From assembly GCA_003022005.1 (NCBI GenBank), contig PXRQ01000123.1, positions 5,517 to 32,509 on the forward strand: a DNA stretch of 26,993 bases, given 5' to 3'. The translations under genes were made by a program, and so were the position numbers. How positions within the stretch are numbered: position 1 is the first letter of the stretch; each line of letters opens with the position of its first letter. The notes under the pieces were generated by a model. It was not told the DNA's origin. It worked only from the letters and a program-made list of their open reading frames with translations, and did no database searches. The DNA comes from Halobacteriales archaeon QS_5_70_15. Its GTDB lineage: Archaea; Halobacteriota; Halobacteria; Halobacteriales; Haloarculaceae. Of the stretch, positions 23,083 to 26,993 are shown piece by piece.

Positions 23083-23113
23083 CTTGATAACCCATCGCGA
23101 TCTATCGCGGGTA

Positions 23114-24028
23114 ATGGCAGGCACTGCCGAACGAGTACAGGACCTCGTGGACGACGACGACCAGATGGCCGGCGTCGTCCAGCTGGTCCTCGACCGTGCC
23201 GAGGACGGCGCGGTCACCTACGAGGACGTCAGGGAGGACGTGGACAGCGGCCGGTGGGGCCGGCTCATCGACCGGGGGATCCTCGTCGAGAACGGCGAGG
23301 AGTACGTCGTCCGGGACCCCGGGGGGGTCCGGGAGGGACTCGAGGAGGCGACGAAGGCCGAGCCGTCCGTCTCGCTCGACATCGACATGCCGGAGGAGCC
23401 GGACAGCGACTCCTCCTGGTCGATCTACGACAAGGCGGCTGCGGTCGGGTCGGTCGGGCTGTTCGCCGGCTACTCGATCTCGAGCGTCCGGAACGCCATC
23501 GGGAACGCGCTCGACCTCCTGCTCGGCCCGCTCGAGGCCACGCTCCCGTTCTACGCGGTCGTGATGGTGCTCGCGCTGTTCACCGGGCTCTACTCGACGC
23601 TCCTGCAGGCCAACCTGATGGACACGGAGAAGATGGCCTACTACCAGAACCGGATGAAAGCCATCCAGAACAAGCGCGACGAGGCCAAGGAGGCCGGCGA
23701 CGACGAGGCGCTCGAGCAGATCCAGCAGGAGCAGATGGAAGCGATGGGCGAGAACCTCGGGATGTTCAAGGAGCAGTTCCGCCCGATGGTCTGGATCATG
23801 CTGTTCACCATCCCCGTCTTCCTCTGGATGTACTGGATGATCCTCGCCGACGCGACCACCATCACGCCCGAGAGCATCGTCCTGCCGATCGTGGGCGAGA
23901 GGTCCTGGACCGGGGGCGTGGTCGGCCCGATACAGACGTGGATCGTCTGGTACTTCCTCTGCTCGATGGGGTTCACCCAGATCATCCGGAAGGCCCTCGA
24001 CATCCAGACGACCCCGACCGGCACCTGA
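23114..24028 (+). CDS. DUF106 / EMC3-like membrane protein (archaeal Oxa1/YidC superfamily)
   Basis: This 304-residue membrane protein belongs to DUF106, the archaeal branch of the Oxa1/YidC/EMC3/TMCO1 insertase superfamily, thought to help insert membrane proteins with the Sec machinery. Residues 1-95 are an acidic cytoplasmic domain (ERVQDLVDDDDQMAGVVQLV; VTYEDVREDVDSGRWGRLIDRGILVENGEEYVV) resembling a winged helix. Then come a membrane segment (about 105-125), a second (LPFYAVVMVLALFTGLYSTLL), the cytoplasmic coiled coil YYQNRMKAIQNKRDEAKEAG typical of the family, and two more segments (VWIMLFTIPVFLWMYWMIL; IQTWIVWYFLCSMGF). ATG 23114 is chosen because homology starts there. It looks complete. 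Role is known for the superfamily and inferred here. Confidence 0.88.
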   Translation: MAGTAERVQDLVDDDDQMAGVVQLVLDRAEDGAVTYEDVREDVDSGRWGRLIDRGILVENGEEYVVRDPGGVREGLEEATKAEPSVSLDIDMPEEPDSDSSWSIYDKAAAVGSVGLFAGYSISSVRNAIGNALDLLLGPLEATLPFYAVVMVLALFTGLYSTLLQANLMDTEKMAYYQNRMKAIQNKRDEAKEAGDDEALEQIQQEQMEAMGENLGMFKEQFRPMVWIMLFTIPVFLWMYWMILADATTITPESIVLPIVGERSWTGGVVGPIQTWIVWYFLCSMGFTQIIRKALDIQTTPTGT

Positions 24029-24220
24029 GGCGACCGTCCCGTCCTGCTCCCGGTTCGGTTCTCCGTTCCCCCGTTCTCGCGTCGCTTCCGCGTCGATCGC
24101 CCACGGCGACCAGGACCTTGCCCCCAGTGACCCCTCGCCGGCCGACCGTCCCCTCTTCCCGAGGGAGAGCCCCGACTGGATCGTGGGAACACCCAAACCC
24201 GCCGGCACCGTCGGCCCGTC

Positions 24221-24934
24221 ATGACCGACGACACCGGGGACGCCGTCGCGATCGTCACCGCCGCGGGGCGGGGCATCGGCGAGGCGTGTGCACGACGGCT
24301 GGCTACCGACGGGTACACGCCCGTCCTCCGTTCGAAGTCCGGCGGGGCCGTCGACGTGGCCGAGGAACTCGGCGGCGTCGGCTTCGAGGGGTCGGTGACC
24401 GACCCCGACGACCTCGCGGCGCTCGTCGAGGCCGCACGGGAGCGCTACGGCCGCGTCGACGCGGTCGTGAACGACACCGGTCACCCCGCGACCGGCGACC
24501 TGCTCGACATCGACGACGGGGCGTGGCACGACGGGCTCGACCTGGTCCTGCTGAACGTCGTCCGGATGGCCCGGCTCGTGACCCCGACGATGCGCGAGCG
24601 GGGGACGGGCGCCATCGTGAACGTCTCGACGTTCTCGGCGTTCGAGCCGAGCGCCGAGTTCCCGGTTTCGTCGGTCCTGCGGGCCGGCCTCGGGAGCTTC
24701 ACGAAGCGCTACGCCGACCGATACGCGGCTGACGGGATCCGCATGAACTCGGTCCTCCCGGGGTTCGTCGACAGCTACGAGGTCGACGAGGAGACCCGCG
24801 ACCGCATTCCGATGGGTCGGCCGGCCCGAACCGAGGAGATCGCCGACGCCGTCGCCTACCTCTGCTCGCCGGCGGCGAGCTACGTCACCGGGCAGAACCT
24901 CCGGATCGACGGGGGCCTGACCCGGTCGGTGTAG
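24221..24934 (+). CDS. SDR-family oxidoreductase lacking the usual catalytic Tyr/Lys
   Basis: This 237-residue protein has the short-chain dehydrogenase/reductase fold. The nucleotide-binding motif is TAAGRGIG (13-20), an altered TGxxxGIG, and NDTG (84-87) replaces the usual NNAG. At the active site the aligned YxxxK positions read Ser150 and Arg154 (FPVSSVLRAGLGSFTK), while a serine is kept in NVSTFSAF. The C-terminal end LPGFVDSYEVD ... YVTGQNLRIDGG is standard. A known SDR subfamily with FPVSS(A/V)xRAAL in place of YxxxK exists in bacteria, so this is probably a subfamily property rather than damage. Whether it is catalytic is uncertain. It sits where cmk would often follow the DUF106 gene. 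Confidence 0.82.
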   Translation: MTDDTGDAVAIVTAAGRGIGEACARRLATDGYTPVLRSKSGGAVDVAEELGGVGFEGSVTDPDDLAALVEAARERYGRVDAVVNDTGHPATGDLLDIDDGAWHDGLDLVLLNVVRMARLVTPTMRERGTGAIVNVSTFSAFEPSAEFPVSSVLRAGLGSFTKRYADRYAADGIRMNSVLPGFVDSYEVDEETRDRIPMGRPARTEEIADAVAYLCSPAASYVTGQNLRIDGGLTRSV

Positions 24935-25060
24935 CGCCCGTCCGTGCGTCCGCGGGATGCTCCCGTGTCTCCCGTTCGGCAGGGTTCGCGGCCCGCTTCT
25001 CGCCGTTCACGTTCCCACTGGATACCCGGCTCGCTCCTCGCGGCGTTCGTCACGGCGACC

Positions 25061-25070
25061 AAATCCTTAC
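25061..25070 (+). promoter_or_regulatory. Promoter-like box of the molybdopterin-binding-domain gene
   Basis: AAATCCTTAC lies 25-34 bases before ATG 25095. It is weaker than the korA or thiolase boxes, but this is the only AT-rich stretch in the gap. Confidence 0.3.
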
Positions 25071-25094
25071 GAGACCGCCGCGCCTTCCGATGGC

Positions 25095-25994
25095 ATGGAC
25101 GCGGCCATCGTCACTGTCGGCGACGAACTCCTCGCGGGCGACACCGAGAACACGAACGCGACGTGGCTCTGTCGGGAGCTCAGCGAGCGGGGCGTGACGG
25201 TGAAGCGGACGCTGACGGTCCCGGACGAGATCGGGGCCATCGCCGAGAACGTCCGGGCGTACGCGGAGGCGTACGACGCCGTCGTGGTGACGGGTGGGCT
25301 CGGGGGAACGCCGGACGACGTGACGATGGCCGGCGTGGCGCGGGCGTTCGACCGGCCGATGGAGCCGAACGACCTCGCGCGGGCGGATCTCGAGCGCTCG
25401 CTCGCGGCCCTCGCCGAGGAGCGGCCCGAACTGGACCTCGACGTCGACGTGGAGGCCGAGGCCTCGATCCCGGCGGGCGCCCGGCCGCTGATCAACGACG
25501 CCGGCCTCTCGCCGGGGTGCGTGATCGAACCGGAAGGCGGTGGGTCGAGCAGCGGGGGAGGGAGTCCATCGGGCCGTTCGAGCGGGCAGCGAGGCGGCGA
25601 CACCGCCTCGAGCCGGACGGCGGAGCCGTCTCGCGGCCCGCGAGAGGACGACGCGGGCGGGGCCCCGTCGGAGCAGAGCTCTGACGGCAACCACGGCGCG
25701 GTGTACGTCCTGCCGGGCATTCCCGGCGAGATGACCTCGATGTTCGAGGGCGTCGCGGAGGAGTTCGCGGGCGCGGTGCGGTCGGCGGTGCTCTACACCG
25801 AGGAGCCGGAGGCGAACCTCATCGCCCGGCTCGACGAGGTGCGCGAGCGGTTCGGCGTCGGGGTTGGCTGTTACCCGGACCGCGACGCGGGGCACAACCG
25901 CCTGAAGCTCCGGGCCGAGGACGGGGCCGCGCTCGGGGCGGCCCGGGACTGGCTCGCGGCGAACGTCGAGACCATCGGGTACGACCGCGACTGA
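25095..25994 (+). CDS. Molybdopterin-binding-domain protein (CinA/MoeA-domain family) with Gly/Ser-rich insert
   Basis: This 299-residue protein carries the MoCF_biosynth domain shared by MogA, MoeA and the CinA N-terminus: AIVTVGDELLAGDTENTNATWL (4-25), then YDAVVVTGGLGGTPDDVT (60-77), the characteristic pterin-binding TGGxGxTPDD loop. The second half has YVLPGIPGEMTSMFEGV (204-220), as in CinA-type proteins. Between GCVIEPE and AVYVLPG lies an insert of about 55 residues (about 147-201), rich in Gly, Ser, Arg and Asp (GGGSSSGGGSPSG...), where relatives have almost no residues. Its DNA includes hairpins such as GAGGCGG with CCGCCTC. The insert keeps the frame and would form a flexible loop. 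ATG 25095 matches the start of homology. Confidence 0.85.
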   Translation: MDAAIVTVGDELLAGDTENTNATWLCRELSERGVTVKRTLTVPDEIGAIAENVRAYAEAYDAVVVTGGLGGTPDDVTMAGVARAFDRPMEPNDLARADLERSLAALAEERPELDLDVDVEAEASIPAGARPLINDAGLSPGCVIEPEGGGSSSGGGSPSGRSSGQRGGDTASSRTAEPSRGPREDDAGGAPSEQSSDGNHGAVYVLPGIPGEMTSMFEGVAEEFAGAVRSAVLYTEEPEANLIARLDEVRERFGVGVGCYPDRDAGHNRLKLRAEDGAALGAARDWLAANVETIGYDRD

Positions 25995-26085
25995 CGGACG
26001 CGGTCACCGGTGAGAGCGCCCCCCGCGTCCTTCGTTCGGTAGGCCGACCCGTACCGAACGCACGGTTCTCGATTCCTCGGACCGG

Positions 26086-26091
26086 TTTATC
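26086..26091 (+). promoter_or_regulatory. TATA-like box before the response-regulator remnant
   Basis: TTTATC is 24-29 bases before the ATG at 26115, suggesting that this upstream ATG was the original start, although its frame meets TGA after 16 codons in the given sequence. Confidence 0.35.
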
Positions 26092-26114
26092 GCGCCGTGG
26101 CATCTCCTGCTGTC

Positions 26115-26515
26115 ATGACCGCTCGAGCGAACGCCGGCGGTGTCCGGGATGGAACCGTTGTCTGAGCGGACACGCGGGAGCCTGCGGGTCCTCTCGTCGA
26201 CGACGACCCGACGTTCCGGGAGGTCGGCGCGGGGACGCTCCGTCGGCGCGGTGACCTGTCGGTCACGGTCGCGTCGATGCTCTCGAGGGCGGTCGACACC
26301 CTGCGAAGGGGTTGCGTCGATGCGGTCGTGAGCGACGTCGACATGCCCGGAGCGGGGGCCACGGCGTCGAGCTCTACCGCGCCGTCCGGGACGACCGACC
26401 CGCGCTGCCGTTCGTGTTCTTCACCGGACGGCCGGCCGGATGGCTGTCCGAGCGCGTCGACCTCCGGGCGGACCCGGCGGCGGCGGTCCGGACCATCGAG
26501 TGGTTCTGCCGGTAG
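26115..26515 (+). pseudogene. Response-regulator receiver domain, frameshifted several times
   Basis: Pieces of one receiver domain can be read in successive frames. From 26149, EPLSERTRGSLRVL leads in; after an apparent lost C near 26197 comes LVDDDPTFREVGAGTLRRRGDLSVTVASML and DAVVSDVDMPG, which carry the acidic pocket and the phospho-acceptor Asp. After an apparent lost G in the G-run near 26352-26356 comes GVELYRAVRDDRPALPFVFFTGR with the conserved Thr. The region that should hold the conserved Lys is missing, and the end RTIEWFCR resembles the domain's last helix. The short frame from ATG 26115 (MTARANAGGVRDGTVV) would need a further 1-base change to join. The domain would serve phosphorelay signalling; as given it is not expressible. 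Confidence 0.6.
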
Positions 26516-26555
26516 CCCCGAACGCGGGGGTGACGCGCCGACCGCCGGCCCCCGG

Positions 26556-26993
26556 TCAGTCGTCGAACCGGGGACCGGGGTCGTTCGACTCCGGCGGATC
26601 GATGTTGCTGCTCGTCCGGAGCTGGTCGGCGGCCGAGGGCGACCCGGAGGACCGGATGATGTCGAGCGCCGTCATCAGGTCCGACCGCGAGATGATCCCC
26701 GCGAACGCCTCGCCGTCCATCACGACGAGCCGGCCGACCCCGTTCTCCTGCATCCGCTCTATCGCGTCCATCGCGTCGGCCCCGGGCTCGATGGTGTAGA
26801 GCTCGGTGCTCATCACGTCCTCGACGCGGTAGGCGTCCCGCTCGATCTCGGGGACCGACTGGGCGTCCTCGAGCGTGACGAGGCCGACGACCTGTCCGCT
26901 CTCGAGCACCGGATACCCGGTGTGCCGCTCCGTGAACATCCGCCGGACGAGGTCGGCCACGCTCGTCTCCCGGGGGACTGTGTCGACCCCCTC
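26556..26993 (-). CDS. CBS-domain protein, C-terminal part (probable site-2 protease family)
   Basis: The open frame runs off the right edge, so only the last 145 residues are seen. They contain a CBS pair: ETSVADLVRRMFTERHTGYPVLESGQVVGLVTLEDAQ, then VEDVMSTELYTIEPGADAMDAIERMQENGVGRLVVMDGEAFAGIISRSDLMTALDII. CBS pairs bind adenosyl ligands and regulate attached domains. The text VPETSVADLVRRMFTERHTGYPV closely resembles the C-terminal end of haloarchaeal site-2 protease (M50/SpoIVFB-type membrane metalloprotease) proteins, so I infer that the missing N-terminal part is such a protease. A stand-alone CBS protein is the alternative. The tail (PPESNDPGPRFDD) is disordered. Confidence 0.8.
   Translation of the reverse strand, partial: EGVDTVPRETSVADLVRRMFTERHTGYPVLESGQVVGLVTLEDAQSVPEIERDAYRVEDVMSTELYTIEPGADAMDAIERMQENGVGRLVVMDGEAFAGIISRSDLMTALDIIRSSGSPSAADQLRTSSNIDPPESNDPGPRFDD

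Noticed and set aside
22898..23113. Possible tRNA-like sequence (GGATCGAACCCGGGA) near 22932
   Set aside because: It resembles a T-arm fragment only superficially; no acceptor stem, anticodon arm or D-arm could be paired around it on either strand.

Overview
The window reads as chromosomal DNA of an extremely halophilic archaeon (class Halobacteria). The base composition is very GC-rich, the proteins are strongly acidic (Asp/Glu-rich, Lys-poor), and many genes have a TATA-like T-rich box about 25-35 bases before the start codon, as expected for leaderless mRNAs. Several families are typical of this group: fused 2-oxoacid:ferredoxin oxidoreductase alpha subunit, Tsr3, archaeal TIGR00300 ornithine cyclodeaminase, DUF106/EMC3-like protein and DUF4260. 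The genus cannot be named from sequence alone. No rRNA, tRNA, CRISPR array or transposase gene was recognised.

Layout. 1-283 is the 5' end of a nitronate monooxygenase-like gene (minus). 624-3256 is a two-gene korA-korB operon (minus) for ferredoxin-linked oxidation of a 2-oxoacid, with a small FAD oxidoreductase divergent from it (3383-3928). 4182-5318 is a thiolase. 5363-11300 holds a damaged BtrH-like gene, a shortened PaaI-type thioesterase, a damaged cation/proton antiporter with TrkA domain, an MBL hydrolase, seryl-tRNA synthetase broken in two places, and a DUF4260 remnant. 11320-16609 holds small housekeeping and regulatory genes: SnoaL-like, tsr3, GNAT, winged helix, enolase-like, a small helical protein and archaeal ornithine cyclodeaminase. 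16756-20165 has a hypothetical, an NhaP-type antiporter, a small charged protein and a NYN-domain gene interrupted by copied antiporter DNA. 20213-24934 holds a zinc-ribbon regulator, TatD-like hydrolase, adk, the DUF106 membrane protein and an atypical SDR. 25095-26993 holds a molybdopterin-binding-domain protein, a broken response regulator and the CBS-domain end of a probable site-2 protease.

Two patterns stand out. First, two 81-bp elements (449-529 and 15152-15232) share 14-bp perfect inverted ends and a conserved internal block, while their central hairpins differ in sequence but still pair; a third, decayed relative may lie at 17331-17406. Second, an unusual number of conserved genes carry short internal losses or frameshifts (serS, antiporter, PaaI, response regulator, DUF4260, BtrH-like, NYN, possibly the FAD oxidoreductase), and an exact 99-bp duplication sits inside the NYN gene. 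Because serS is normally essential and single-copy, sequence or assembly error is the simplest explanation for much of this, and these genes should not be taken as natural pseudogenes without read-level checking.

The intact genes suggest a heterotroph: ferredoxin-linked 2-oxoacid oxidation and thiolase chemistry for carbon metabolism, two monovalent cation/proton antiporters for salt and pH balance, and an adk-DUF106 pair that belongs to the conserved ribosomal/secretion neighbourhood of this group, here without the usual genes after it.
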